DNA of 62,210 nucleotides from an uncultured Clostridia bacterium (GCA_944376845.1 CALWDZ010000008.1:1-62210); one strand, 5' to 3'. Shown: positions 1-9,680, counted from the first letter of the stretch. The notes: generated by a model from the sequence alone, not told the origin. Program-made: numbers and translations.

Positions 1-1943
1 AGATCCCAAGCGGTGTGACAAGTATAGGCTCTTCTGTCTTCAGTGATTGCTCTTTACTAGGAACAGTAACATTTGGAAAGGACTCAAAACTAGAGATTAT
101 AGGAAATAATGCCTTCAATAATTGCGATGCCTTAACCAGTATAGAGATCCCAAGCAGTGTTACAAGTATAGAATATTCTGCCTTCTATAATTGCTCCAAC
201 TTAACCAGTATAGAGATCCCAAGCGGTGTGACAAGTATAGGCTCTTCTGTCTTCAGTGATTGCTCTTTACTAGGAACAGTAACATTTGGAGAGGACTCAA
301 AACTAGAGAGTATAGGCTCTTCTGCCTTCGCTGATTGCGATGCATTAACCAGTATAGAGATCCCAAGCCGTGTTACAAGTATAGGATATTCTGCCTTCAG
401 TGATTGCTCTTTACTAGGAACAGTAACATTTGGAGAGGGCTCAAAACTAGAGAGTATAGGAAATAATGCCTTCTCTAATTGCTCCAACTTAACTAGTATA
501 AAGATTCCAAGCAGTGTTACAAGTATAGGCTCTTCTGCCTTCTCTAATTGCTCTTCACTAGGAACAGTAAAATTTGGAGAGGACTCAAAACTAGAAAGTA
601 TAGGAAATAATGCCTTCTCTAATTGCTCCAACTTAAATAGTATAGAGATCCCAAGCCGTGTGACAAGTATAGGAGAACGGGCCTTCGAGGGTTGCTCTGC
701 ATTAAAGAAAGTAAATATAACAGACATAGATGCATGGGCTATGATAGACTTTGCTTTCTCTTCCAATCCATTAAATTATGGAGCAGGTTTATATTTAAAT
801 GGAGGATTGGTAACAGAAGTAACACTAACCACAGCAACAAAGATAGGAGATTATGCCTTCAATTATTACGATTCACTCACCAGTATAACCATACCAAGCA
901 GTGTTATAAGTATAGGATCTGATGCCTTCAATAATTGCTCTGCCTTAGGAACAGTAACATTTGGAGAGGGCTCAAAACTAGAGAGTATAGGCTCTTCTGC
1001 CTTCTATATTTGCTCCAACTTAACCAGTATAACCATCCCAAGCGGTGTGACAAGTATAGGAGATTCTGCCTTCTATAATTGCACAAAACTCGAGAGTATA
1101 GAGATCCCAAGCAGTGTGGCAAGTATAGGAGGAGATGCCTTCACTTTTTGCGATGCATTAAAGAAAGTAAATATAACAGACATAGATGCATGGGCTATGA
1201 TAGATTTTGGTTGGAGGGGTATTAAGATCAATCCATTATATTATGGAGATTTATATTTAAATGGAGAATTAGTAACAGAAGTAACATTAACCACAGCAAC
1301 AAAGATAGGAGATTATGCCTTCTATGATTACGACTTACTCACCAGTATAACCATACCAAGCAGTGTGAAAAGTATAGGAGATTCTGCCTTCTATAATTGC
1401 ACAAAACTCGAGAGTATAGCAGTTGATCAAAACAATTCTAATTATAGTAGTGATGAATATGGAGTATTGTTTAATAAAGATAAAACAGAACTTATTCAAT
1501 ATCCAGTAGGTAATACAAGAACACAATATACCATTCCAAGCAGTGTGACAAGTATAGGAGATGGTGCCTTCTATAATTGCTCTGCATTAGAAACAGTAAC
1601 ATTTGGAGATAACTCAAAACTAGTGATTATAGGAAATGAAGCCTTCTATAATTGCTCCAACTTAACTAGTATAAAGATTCCAAGCAGTGTGATATTTATA
1701 GGATCTTCTGCCTTCTCTAATTGCTCCAACCTAAGCAGTGTGTACATTGATGGTCAAGCAGTGGCAAATATGTTGACTGGGACAAATGACCCTGGTGGAT
1801 TACTTGGTAACATCGATACTAGCGAAAAAGTGTATATAAATAACACACTGACACTAACTGGCGGTGCGAAAACATATATGGAATCAAATTTTGAAATTGT
1901 TACAAGTGATGTTTCTGGATATGTTTGTTATCAAAAGAAATAA
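1..1943 (+). CDS. BspA-type leucine-rich-repeat (LRR_5) surface protein, N-terminus missing
   Basis: The reading frame is already open at the left edge (codons start at base 3), so the true start and any signal peptide lie outside the window. The visible ~646 residues are a run of ~23-residue LRR_5 units with the recurring pattern IPSxVTSIGxxAFxxCSxL, typical of BspA-like cell-surface proteins of gut and oral bacteria. Two longer inserts (near 700-850 and 1155-1320) repeat the ITDIDAWAMIDF and LVTEVTLTTATKIGDYAF segments. Adjacent units are nearly identical in DNA, so unequal recombination is likely. The end at GYVCYQKK has no sortase motif or membrane anchor that I can see. A terminator follows directly. 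The family is certain; the ligand or role (adhesion, host or matrix binding) is inferred from the family. Confidence 0.9.
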   Translation, partial: IPSGVTSIGSSVFSDCSLLGTVTFGKDSKLEIIGNNAFNNCDALTSIEIPSSVTSIEYSAFYNCSNLTSIEIPSGVTSIGSSVFSDCSLLGTVTFGEDSKLESIGSSAFADCDALTSIEIPSRVTSIGYSAFSDCSLLGTVTFGEGSKLESIGNNAFSNCSNLTSIKIPSSVTSIGSSAFSNCSSLGTVKFGEDSKLESIGNNAFSNCSNLNSIEIPSRVTSIGERAFEGCSALKKVNITDIDAWAMIDFAFSSNPLNYGAGLYLNGGLVTEVTLTTATKIGDYAFNYYDSLTSITIPSSVISIGSDAFNNCSALGTVTFGEGSKLESIGSSAFYICSNLTSITIPSGVTSIGDSAFYNCTKLESIEIPSSVASIGGDAFTFCDALKKVNITDIDAWAMIDFGWRGIKINPLYYGDLYLNGELVTEVTLTTATKIGDYAFYDYDLLTSITIPSSVKSIGDSAFYNCTKLESIAVDQNNSNYSSDEYGVLFNKDKTELIQYPVGNTRTQYTIPSSVTSIGDGAFYNCSALETVTFGDNSKLVIIGNEAFYNCSNLTSIKIPSSVIFIGSSAFSNCSNLSSVYIDGQAVANMLTGTNDPGGLLGNIDTSEKVYINNTLTLTGGAKTYMESNFEIVTSDVSGYVCYQKK

Positions 1944-1959
1944 TTACAATTACATTTTC

Positions 1960-1988
1960 GGCACACACATTTTTGGGTGTGCCTTTTT
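1960..1988 (+). terminator. Rho-independent terminator of the LRR gene
   Basis: GGCACAC pairs with GTGTGCC around a short loop and is followed by TTTTT. It lies 17 bases after the LRR stop codon. Confidence 0.8.
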
Positions 1989-1997
1989 GATTTTTCC

Positions 1998-2155
1998 CTG
2001 TCATTCTGAGCCTAACCCAATGTGTCGACTTACGAAACATCTCATAAGGGATAGACTTTTCGTCAGCCGTCAAGTAGGTTACACTCAGAGTGACATAGAG
2101 TTGAGGGGTCTCACTTCGCAAAATGGAACCATATCGCCACACTTCTAAGAATGAC
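1998..2155. repeat. Interspersed GTCATTCTGAG-type repeat, degenerate copies
   Basis: This 287-base intergenic stretch has no gene. It holds TGTCATTCTGAGCC at its left, ACTCAGAGTGACAT in the middle and AAGAATGACAAC at its right, which are forward and inverted pieces of a short repeat that recurs at 22.9, 25.7, 29.7, 51.8 and 53.5 kb. Weak open frames across it are repeat artefacts. Confidence 0.7.
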
Positions 2156-2230
2156 AACAATTTTTAGTCATCAATACTATTTTTTGTATTTTTTATCATA
2201 TTTTGCAAACAATTTTTATGTAGGTGAAAT

Positions 2231-2947
2231 ATGAAAAAAGAAGAATACAGGGTTTGGCTTGACACCAATAGGCTATATACAGACAATCGCACAAGTGTAC
2301 TTATTTCAAGTTTTGTTGTTTGGGCATGTATTTTTATTGCTATGCTTTTCCCGCTTTTTGGGTTTGGTCTTGCCTTCTTTTTGATGTGTACGCTTTGCAT
2401 AGGTTTTAAAAAAATTGTGCTTGATATAATAAGAGGCAATGAGTACAAAGTGGAAAATGTGTTTGACTATTATGCACACTCTCTATCTGCTTTTTGTCTT
2501 AGGGTTTGCAGTATGGTTTTAATTTTGCTTTGGTCATTATTACTCATTATCCCAGGGGTTATTTGTGGACTCAATTATTCACTTGCTCCATACATCTTTG
2601 CAGATGAGCCCGATATTGGCACAATTGCCTGTCTTGAAAAAAGCAAAAAATTAGTTTATGGGCACAGGGCAGAACTTTTGATAATCTTTTTAATGGAAGC
2701 ATTGATTACAATACTTGTGGCAACTCTTGCAAGTTGTTTTGTAATAATTTTCAACTTTATTGCTGTGATGCCGCTTTGGTTTAATGTGGTTGTTCCAATT
2801 ATTATAACACTATTTTGCTTTTTTGTTGTTATACTACCATACTTTGAAATGCTTATTGGAAATTATTATGTTAATTTGCTCAAGCAAAGTGTGCAAGAAA
2901 AAACCACGGTCAAAAAAACTAGTAAAAGTGTTAGTACAAAAAGATAA
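2231..2947 (+). CDS. DUF975 family integral membrane protein
   Basis: This is a 238-residue polytopic membrane protein with about five or six hydrophobic segments (roughly 25-65, 90-120, 155-185 and 190-225). The central signature LLLIIPGVICGLNYSLAPYIFADEPDIG, followed by AxxxSKKLxxGHRAEL, is the hallmark of DUF975 proteins of Bacillota. The biochemical role of the family is unknown. The C-terminus is a short basic tail. A Shine-Dalgarno (TAGGTGA) precedes the ATG. It is followed by two small genes with short gaps, likely an operon. Confidence 0.8.
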   Translation: MKKEEYRVWLDTNRLYTDNRTSVLISSFVVWACIFIAMLFPLFGFGLAFFLMCTLCIGFKKIVLDIIRGNEYKVENVFDYYAHSLSAFCLRVCSMVLILLWSLLLIIPGVICGLNYSLAPYIFADEPDIGTIACLEKSKKLVYGHRAELLIIFLMEALITILVATLASCFVIIFNFIAVMPLWFNVVVPIIITLFCFFVVILPYFEMLIGNYYVNLLKQSVQEKTTVKKTSKSVSTKR

Positions 2948-2979
2948 TTTTTGTTATAATATCTATAAAGGATAGGTAT

Positions 2980-3588
2980 ATGGCAAAACTTATTAAAAAA
3001 ATGGATGATAACTATGAAATGACGGAGGAAGACTACAAAAACGCTTTTTTACTCCGCCGTGCAAGCATTAGCAGAAAGACCTATGGCAAAGGTTCAATTG
3101 AAATTGAAGATATTTATGCCGAAGCATATATTGACCAATGTGCTCTTGCTGCGGGTGGAGATGTTGTAGCACAAGATTTAATTTCGTATTGGTTTAAGCA
3201 TGGCAATCCCGCCGTACCTGAGAATGTAGAGTTGTCATATAAATGGCAGTTTTTGGCTGCTGCTGGTGGCAACAAACACACCATAAATAAACTTGCATTA
3301 TTTTTAAATTATTCTTATGATACAATTTCTATGCAAGACTATTTTAAAGAACTTGTGGATGTGATTGGTCTAAATCAAGATAATTACCAGTCGCTTTTGG
3401 GACAAGTTATTTGTCAATACATTGTTGAAGATTTAAATATCAACGCACTTGACCTTGCAAAAGAGAAAACTGTTGAACTTAAATTTAATCAACTTTCTAT
3501 GCAACGTTTCACCGCATCACTAAATCGCGCAATGGTTAAAGTACATGAATATTTTAGAAACTTACTTAAAAAGCGACAAAATCAGTAG
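2980..3588 (+). CDS. Hypothetical cytosolic protein, possibly Sel1-like helical repeats
   Basis: This 202-residue soluble protein has no signal peptide or membrane span. The segment around residues 45-105 (AxxGDVVAQDLISYWFKHGN followed by SYKWQFLAAAGGNKHT) resembles paired helices of Sel1/TPR repeats, with small residues at the helix contacts, but only about one and a half units can be seen. The gene has an AAGGATAGG Shine-Dalgarno, and the next gene starts 9 bases after its stop. Function is unknown and the Sel1 reading is a guess. Confidence 0.55.
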   Translation: MAKLIKKMDDNYEMTEEDYKNAFLLRRASISRKTYGKGSIEIEDIYAEAYIDQCALAAGGDVVAQDLISYWFKHGNPAVPENVELSYKWQFLAAAGGNKHTINKLALFLNYSYDTISMQDYFKELVDVIGLNQDNYQSLLGQVICQYIVEDLNINALDLAKEKTVELKFNQLSMQRFTASLNRAMVKVHEYFRNLLKKRQNQ

Positions 3589-3597
3589 GAGATTTTT

Positions 3598-3843
3598 ATG
3601 GAAGAAAAAGAGTTTATAAAAATTTATGAAAAAGTTGTGGATGAACAACAGGATATTATGCAAAAAACTTCCAAAATAAAAGAAGAAGTAGATATTCTAC
3701 AAAAAGAATACAATACTTGTGATGATGAAAGAAAACAAGAAATTATGCAAAAACTTGAAAAGTTGGATGCTGAACTTCAAGTATTAGAAAAACGCTCGAT
3801 GGAAAATCGAGATAGAGCTAAAAAATTGAAATCTATGAAATAG
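3598..3843 (+). CDS. Small coiled-coil protein
   Basis: This 81-residue, highly charged protein is almost entirely predicted coiled coil (heptad-like KTSKIKEEVDILQKEY, then KLEKLDAELQVLEKR). It starts 9 bases after the preceding stop with GGAG upstream, so it is probably co-transcribed with the two genes before it. No catalytic or binding motif is visible and I do not recognise the family. Confidence 0.55.
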   Translation: MEEKEFIKIYEKVVDEQQDIMQKTSKIKEEVDILQKEYNTCDDERKQEIMQKLEKLDAELQVLEKRSMENRDRAKKLKSMK

Positions 3844-3849
3844 TTGATA

Positions 3850-3878
3850 TTGACAAATTGTAATGTTGATTGTAGAAT
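3850..3878 (+). promoter_or_regulatory. SigA-type promoter placing transcription start at the ATG (leaderless)
   Basis: TTGACA at 3850-3855, a 17-base spacer, TAGAAT at 3873-3878, then six bases and the ATG at 3885. No Shine-Dalgarno exists between the -10 and the start codon, so the predicted transcript begins at or next to the A of ATG. Confidence 0.75.
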
Positions 3879-3884
3879 ATAAAT

Positions 3885-5843
3885 ATGAGATTTTTTAAAA
3901 AATTAAAATTATTTTATCTGGCTTCATTAAATAATAGCACTTTTGCTATGGGTGGGAATAAAATTGCGCCTGTAAGTAAATTTATAGATAAAAAAAATGC
4001 AGATGCGGTGCGTTTACCTAATGACATTGAAAAAATAAAAAGGTATGACTTTGCAGATTTTATTTCTTTAAAAAATGTGTTTTTCCCTAAGAATCTAAAA
4101 GAGATTGACGAAAAAGCATTTTTTAATTGTAAATCTTTAGACAAAATAAAATTACCTAAAAAAGTCCAATCTATTGGTAATTCGGCATTTGCTTATTGTA
4201 ATAATTTGAAAGAAATCATATTACCAAATTCAATTACACACATAGGTAATGACTGCTTTTATAATTGCAACAGTGTTCAAAGTGTAAAACTTCCTAAATT
4301 TGCTGATAATTATATGGCATTTCCTGTAAATCTTTTCTACTTATCCAAGGTGGGCAATGATTTTTATTTAAAATCTAAACCATCTAAAAATAGTATTTTT
4401 ATAGCCGACATTTCTCTTGTTAAATATGGAATCACAAATTGGGATAATGATAATTTCAAAAAGACTATGGAATATTTAAACAAATTGCCACCAGAACTTT
4501 TTTCATATTTCTATAAACAAGCACAGGGTGACAAGGCTTTAAATTTTGTAGATGACATTTTAAATTCTAACATTAAAAAGTATGTTTGGCTTAGAAGAAA
4601 GTCTATACATTATGCAGGAGTTATGGACTATTTCGTTGGTATTTGTGAAATTCTTGGTGTTTTTGAAAAGACTCCTCGTACAACACAAAGAATAAGCAAA
4701 TCCAATAAACAGATTACGGAAACCATAGATTATGCCCAAAAAGCAACAGAGTTTTTGTATCAAGCAATTAAATGTAACAAACTTGATGTGGTTGATGCTG
4801 AGAAAATTTCAAAAAAAGTTAAATCGTTTAAATTTCATCCAGAGTTTGCAGATTTTGTTTTTAAAAATCTTGATGAAATTTTAAAAGAAGGTCCTATCTT
4901 TTTTGCTGAATGTTATAATAGATTTGATGAAGTTCAAAAAGCACACACAACAAATAAAGGTGGTTGTAGGCAACTTGCACCAACTGTGGAATTCTTTATA
5001 CAATATTTTAATAGTAATAAATTTATTGGTGTGACAAAGGAAAATCAAGAAATTGCCAATGTTGTGGGGAAATATTATGCCAAGCAAGAAACTTTTGATA
5101 CTGCGGTTAGGGTTATGAAAATAGGTGCCAAAAAACATATTCCTGCCAATATTTTGAAAGAAGATTTAAAAGATGATATTATTTTGAGCACCCCCTTTGA
5201 TAAAGAAGATAATGAAAGCAACAAACGTTTTAATAAAATCAATGAAAGGATTAAGCGTATTACACAACTTTCTAATGATACATTATTAAATCTAGTTGAT
5301 GTTGCAAACGATAAATTTAGTTTTGAGTTACTCAGAAAAGACAGTGCATTAAATTTAGTACTTGGTAAATTATGCGGTTGTTGTGCACATTTGGAAGGAA
5401 TTGGTGCTGGTATTGCGTTTTCGGCTATATTACATCCAGATATTCAAAATATTGTCATAAAAAACAACAAAGGCGAGATTATTGCCAAAACTACCATGTA
5501 TGTTAATAGAAAAGAAGGATATGCGATTTGCAATACAATTGAACTAAACGAAAAAATTAAAGTTTCACAAAAAGATGCAATCTATTACGCTTTTAAACAA
5601 GCAATAAATACTTTTGCAGAAAAATATAATCAAGAAAATGATGTAAAACTAAAGATTATCAATGTCGGCATGAACTTTAATGATTTGCATGATAAAATTA
5701 CACATACAGATAAAAAAGCCAAGTTTTTACTTGAACCAATTGATTATTCACAATTTTCTTTAAAATTTGATAGGAATTATCAAGGAGATTCTTTTGATAA
5801 TCAATATACACTTTGGGAAATTGACAAAGACAAAACTTTTTAG
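3885..5843 (+). CDS. Cytosolic LRR_5 protein with large uncharacterised C-terminal region
   Basis: This 652-residue protein has no signal peptide. Residues ~50-150 hold about four LRR_5 units (IPSxx-like LPKKVQSIGNSAFAYCNNL). The long remainder is unassigned and charged. It contains, near residues 500-560, a cysteine/glycine-rich motif CCAHLEGIGAG followed by a beta-rich stretch IIAKTTMYVNRKEGYAICNTIELN, vaguely like GNAT-like domains seen in phage-type proteins. A consensus promoter ends six bases before the ATG with no Shine-Dalgarno. The stop codon abuts the stop of the opposite-strand lipoprotein gene. The LRR part is confident; the rest is unknown. Confidence 0.7.
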   Translation: MRFFKKLKLFYLASLNNSTFAMGGNKIAPVSKFIDKKNADAVRLPNDIEKIKRYDFADFISLKNVFFPKNLKEIDEKAFFNCKSLDKIKLPKKVQSIGNSAFAYCNNLKEIILPNSITHIGNDCFYNCNSVQSVKLPKFADNYMAFPVNLFYLSKVGNDFYLKSKPSKNSIFIADISLVKYGITNWDNDNFKKTMEYLNKLPPELFSYFYKQAQGDKALNFVDDILNSNIKKYVWLRRKSIHYAGVMDYFVGICEILGVFEKTPRTTQRISKSNKQITETIDYAQKATEFLYQAIKCNKLDVVDAEKISKKVKSFKFHPEFADFVFKNLDEILKEGPIFFAECYNRFDEVQKAHTTNKGGCRQLAPTVEFFIQYFNSNKFIGVTKENQEIANVVGKYYAKQETFDTAVRVMKIGAKKHIPANILKEDLKDDIILSTPFDKEDNESNKRFNKINERIKRITQLSNDTLLNLVDVANDKFSFELLRKDSALNLVLGKLCGCCAHLEGIGAGIAFSAILHPDIQNIVIKNNKGEIIAKTTMYVNRKEGYAICNTIELNEKIKVSQKDAIYYAFKQAINTFAEKYNQENDVKLKIINVGMNFNDLHDKITHTDKKAKFLLEPIDYSQFSLKFDRNYQGDSFDNQYTLWEIDKDKTF

Positions 5844-6626
5844 CTAAACATTTTCATAGTAATCAAACACGAATGAAATATTATACGTAAACATATTGTT
5901 AGAAGAATTAACTCCAACAGCGGTATAAACTATTTGATTGTTGTCATTTAGGTCCGCTGTTGTTTGTTTTTCTTGTACTCTTATTACTGATTGTCTTTCT
6001 TCATGATACACAAATTCTTGATTTAAAGATGTAAAATATGCATCAAGGCTAAACCAAATGTTAAAATCATAGTCTGTATTTACGGTTACATCTTGGTCAA
6101 AAGAAATTATATTTGATTTGTTTTTTACGGCATATAGGTCATTTTGAAGTATATCAAATGTTTTATTATCAATATCTATCTTTAAATTGTCAATTTTAAG
6201 ACAAGTTTCATTTTCATGTTCATATGAGTAATCATCTCCAAACGAAACCATACTTGTTGGGGTTATAACAATATGATTTAATGTTAATAGTCCATTAAGA
6301 TCTTGTGTTTTGGTTGCGTTAAAGATTAGGTTATTTGTATTTTCCGATATGGTTACAGAGTGTGGAGAAAATGCATAGCCAGATTTTTCTGCGAATATTT
6401 CCACGCTACTTTTATTTACTGAAATGCTAAAGTAACCATTTTCATCGGTTTTGTCATATATAATTGTTTCTGATTTTATTGAAACATCGCTAAGTGGTTC
6501 TGTTGAATCTAAATACACGTATCCAGAAATAATAAGGGGGTCATTGCTGGTACCAAAAAAATCACATCCTGTCATAACGGACATGCAGCATACTATCATA
6601 GCAAGAAAAAACACTAATCTTTTCAT
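5844..6626 (-). CDS. Lipoprotein with carboxypeptidase-regulatory-like domain
   Basis: The 260-residue precursor starts with a lipoprotein signal peptide ending in VMTGC (Cys near residue 21), so it should be anchored in the outer leaflet of the membrane. Residues ~34-95 (ISGYVYLDSTEPLSDVSIKSE, then DENGYFSISV) match the prealbumin-like CarboxypepD_reg fold common in surface proteins. The C-terminal half is beta-rich and unassigned. The gene is convergent with the LRR protein at 3885, and the two stop codons touch as the palindrome TAGCTA, so no terminator fits between them. Confidence 0.7.
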   Translation of the reverse strand: MKRLVFFLAMIVCCMSVMTGCDFFGTSNDPLIISGYVYLDSTEPLSDVSIKSETIIYDKTDENGYFSISVNKSSVEIFAEKSGYAFSPHSVTISENTNNLIFNATKTQDLNGLLTLNHIVITPTSMVSFGDDYSYEHENETCLKIDNLKIDIDNKTFDILQNDLYAVKNKSNIISFDQDVTVNTDYDFNIWFSLDAYFTSLNQEFVYHEERQSVIRVQEKQTTADLNDNNQIVYTAVGVNSSNNMFTYNISFVFDYYENV

Positions 6627-6642
6627 AATCTTTTATATTTGA

Positions 6643-6671
6643 ATTATAATGTAATATACAAAAATAATCAA
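6643..6671 (-). promoter_or_regulatory. SigA-type promoter of the lipoprotein gene
   Basis: On the minus strand TTGATT (6671-6666), a 17-base spacer and TATAAT (6648-6643) lie 16 bases before the ATG at 6626. Confidence 0.6.
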
Positions 6672-6790
6672 TTAAATTGTTTGCTATTATAATTAAATTT
6701 ATTTAAGTTTGCCAAAATATGCAATTTTTTTGCAAAAAAATCGACAATACTAATGTAGTAAGAAAGTGCTTATACTTTGCAAATTGTGTA

Positions 6791-6819
6791 TTGACATATG
6801 TAGACAAATGTAATATAAT
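6791..6819 (+). promoter_or_regulatory. Perfect-consensus SigA promoter of the GLUG protein
   Basis: TTGACA at 6791-6796 and TATAAT at 6814-6819 with a 17-base spacer. It is followed by the Shine-Dalgarno TAGGAG (6831-6836) and ATG at 6845. It lies inside the longer possible frame starting at 6719, which argues against that start. Confidence 0.85.
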
Positions 6820-6844
6820 TAAAGCAAACTTAGGAGTCAAGAGT

Positions 6845-9670
6845 ATGAAAAAATTTTTGATGTATGTAATAGTTTTGGTTACTGTGTTGTTTGTGGGCTA
6901 CACAGCATACTATTTTATTCGTAACAATGAAAATATCTATCTTTCATTGGCAGAAAATGACAGAACCATTTATATGAACGTTGGGGAATCTCAGGAACTT
7001 CCTATTGTATGGGAAAAACCATATAGTACCACAACAGTTTATGAAAATGTGGATATCAGCAATCAAGATATTGTTGACTTTGATGTCGAAAACAAAATGT
7101 TCACAGCAAAAGCAGGTGGAACAACTACCGTTACTGTCACACCAAGCAATGACGATTTTGGTCCATTTACTTTCACAATAGCAGTTGGTGATGGTAGTGT
7201 CCTTTATCCTTATTATGTAAGAACTGATTTGGAACTTACAAGTATTGGTACTCCAACTGGTACAGTAGATTGGGATTTGACTGATTCTTACATTTTGGTT
7301 AATGATATTGATTTAAGGCTTTACAGTGATAATGGCTTTACACCAATAGGTTCAGTTACTACACCTTTTAGTGGTGTGTTTGACGGTAATGGACATACAA
7401 TTTCCAATCTTTCAGTAAAGAGTGGAAATAGTGCTGGACTTTTTGGTTATATCAGTGCATCTGGTGTTGTCCAAAATTTAACACTTACAAATGTAACAGT
7501 ATCGGGCAATTTTGATTACGCAGGTTCAGTTGCTGGATATTCAAGTGGAACTGTTAGACTTTGCAATGTTGACAATTTCCAATTGACAAATATAAAACAA
7601 AACTCATCGAACGGTGGTCTTGTTGGATATGTTGTAAATAATTCAACAGACGGCGTATTTACTTCCGCTGGTTACATTGATATGTGTAATGTAACTGTTT
7701 CTGCTGAAACCGCTGGTGATTTTGGTGGTCTTGCTGGTAATTTAATCGGCAGTGTTATCTACAATAGCAAAGTAGAGATAACAAGTTATACACAACAAGA
7801 CGGTAGCACAACTTTTGGTGGACTCGCTGGTGTTGTTGAAAATGCTACTGGCACAAATGAATATATGTTCTCAGTGCTTAAAAACTCATTGGCACTTGTA
7901 AATAGCGTAAACCTTTTGGATAACTCTAACCTTGAAAAAGGTGCAATAGTTGGTCAAAATGTTGACGAAAGCAATGAAAGTTATGCAAATATTTATAAAG
8001 GTTTACTTTACAACACAGTAAACACCACACTTGGTCAATCATATGGACATGAAAGAACAATGAATCAGTTGTACACACAAGCAACTTATCAAGATGAAGC
8101 AAATGAAATCAACTGGGATTTTGATAATGTTTGGACAATTGTAGAAGGTTCAAGTGTTGCAGATATAAAACCATTTAATGAAGCAATGCCACAAGCACTT
8201 AATGAATATATTCCAGGTGATGAAGTAAATAGTGCAGAAAGTTTAGAGGCGGTTTTGGATGGAATAAGAAACAACCCAAGCAGTGGTGCAATATATGAAA
8301 TTACAGAAAGTATAGTACTCGATTTGAATGGTGAAGAGTGGACTACATTGGCACCAAACCAAAATCAACCTATGACATCATCAATACTTTGCGGGGAAGG
8401 CGTTACAATCACAATTAGAAATGCTACAATTTCTGGCAACAATTCAAGTTTCTTTGGATATGTTTCTGGTGTAAATACAAGAATAGAAAATATAATATTT
8501 GAAAATATAACAGTTAATTCTAATGCACAAACAGTTGCACTTGTTGCAACAGGAGTGCTAGACAACGCAGTTCTTGATAATATTGATGTAGTAAACTGTA
8601 ATATTCAAACAGGAGATGCTACAAGAAATCTTGCTGTTATTGCTGGAACTAACAATGGTACAATTACAAATTGTAATGTAAATAGTGGTGTGCTTAATCA
8701 AAATACAGTTACATCTCCAAGCACAAGTTTGGTAGTAGGTGGAATTGTTTCTGATAACGCACGTCTTGTGGAAAATTGTACAATAGAAATGTATGATTTT
8801 GATATAACAACACCAATCGTAGATGCATCACTTGAATATGGCGGTATTGCTGGTAAAAACAGTGGAACACTCCGTAATTGCTACAATTATGATGCGTCAC
8901 TTGATGTTACATTTAATGGTAATGTCTATGCAGGTGGTGTTGTTGGAAGACTTGAAGATGGGCTTATTGAAAAATGTTTCAGTGAAGCACTTGTTTCAGT
9001 TCCATACACAAATACAAAATCTTATGTAGGTGGAATTGCAGGTCATAGTGAAAATGCCATTATAAGACAAAGTTATTATGCTAGTCAGACACTTCAAGGT
9101 GCAAATGTAGGTGGTATAGTTGCAACAAGCAATGCAAGCATTGACCAATGTTATTTCCAAGGTGAAATCAAAGCGGTTCGTGCAGGTGGTATTGCTATGG
9201 CAAACAACAATAGTATTACAAACTGCTATGTAACAGGAACACTTGAAGGTATGACATCAAGTTCAAAGATAAGTGGAATTTGCTCAACTCTTCCAGTTGG
9301 AAGTTCTGTAAATCACTGCTTCTCATCAGCAACATTCAATGGTTCTGGAGAGAAACATGCAGAAACCGAAGCAGAGTTTAGAGCAACAATTGAAAAAGTT
9401 GGACAGATATTTGGATATTATCCAGATACTGGTACATTTGAGAATTGTATTATAATCAACTATGGTGATGCTTATGTAAAAGGTACTTTCTTTGGTTGGA
9501 GCAAACCTGGTTGGATTGATTGTTCAGAGAACCAAGCACTTGGACTTGAAGGCGACTATTCAGTATTCAAAAATACAGCAGGGTTTGACCAAGGTCTTTG
9601 GGTATTTGATAACAATCAAGGACAGGGTGCATACCCAACACTTGCCTACGTTGTTGTAAATAATCGTTAA
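6845..9670 (+). CDS. Exported GLUG-repeat surface protein
   Basis: From ATG 6845 the product is 941 residues. I chose this start because a perfect promoter and TAGGAG precede it; an in-frame start at 6719 would place the promoter inside the gene. Residues ~5-25 form a hydrophobic signal or anchor segment. An Ig-like (BIg2-type) module with GGTTTVTVTPSN follows, then two long arrays of GLUG-type beta-helix repeats (GLFGYISASGVVQNLTLTNVTV; VGGIAGHSENAIIRQSYYA). No LPXTG or C-terminal anchor is seen. GLUG repeats are common in adhesins; the binding partner is unknown. It is monocistronic, bounded by its promoter and a strong terminator. Confidence 0.85.
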   Translation: MKKFLMYVIVLVTVLFVGYTAYYFIRNNENIYLSLAENDRTIYMNVGESQELPIVWEKPYSTTTVYENVDISNQDIVDFDVENKMFTAKAGGTTTVTVTPSNDDFGPFTFTIAVGDGSVLYPYYVRTDLELTSIGTPTGTVDWDLTDSYILVNDIDLRLYSDNGFTPIGSVTTPFSGVFDGNGHTISNLSVKSGNSAGLFGYISASGVVQNLTLTNVTVSGNFDYAGSVAGYSSGTVRLCNVDNFQLTNIKQNSSNGGLVGYVVNNSTDGVFTSAGYIDMCNVTVSAETAGDFGGLAGNLIGSVIYNSKVEITSYTQQDGSTTFGGLAGVVENATGTNEYMFSVLKNSLALVNSVNLLDNSNLEKGAIVGQNVDESNESYANIYKGLLYNTVNTTLGQSYGHERTMNQLYTQATYQDEANEINWDFDNVWTIVEGSSVADIKPFNEAMPQALNEYIPGDEVNSAESLEAVLDGIRNNPSSGAIYEITESIVLDLNGEEWTTLAPNQNQPMTSSILCGEGVTITIRNATISGNNSSFFGYVSGVNTRIENIIFENITVNSNAQTVALVATGVLDNAVLDNIDVVNCNIQTGDATRNLAVIAGTNNGTITNCNVNSGVLNQNTVTSPSTSLVVGGIVSDNARLVENCTIEMYDFDITTPIVDASLEYGGIAGKNSGTLRNCYNYDASLDVTFNGNVYAGGVVGRLEDGLIEKCFSEALVSVPYTNTKSYVGGIAGHSENAIIRQSYYASQTLQGANVGGIVATSNASIDQCYFQGEIKAVRAGGIAMANNNSITNCYVTGTLEGMTSSSKISGICSTLPVGSSVNHCFSSATFNGSGEKHAETEAEFRATIEKVGQIFGYYPDTGTFENCIIINYGDAYVKGTFFGWSKPGWIDCSENQALGLEGDYSVFKNTAGFDQGLWVFDNNQGQGAYPTLAYVVVNNR

Positions 9671-9680
9671 AAAAATATAT

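Noticed and set aside
185..766. 193-residue minus-strand open frame inside the LRR gene
   Set aside because: It is the antisense shadow of tandem repeats; the plus frame has the LRR pattern and no promoter or Shine-Dalgarno supports the minus frame.
1..1943. CRISPR array suspected from regular spacing
   Set aside because: The regular units are in-frame LRR codons of ~69 bases without unique spacers; no cas genes are present.
6719..6844. N-terminal extension of the GLUG protein (start at 6719)
   Set aside because: A perfect TTGACA-17-TATAAT promoter and a TAGGAG Shine-Dalgarno lie inside it, and only the start at 6845 gives a normal signal segment.
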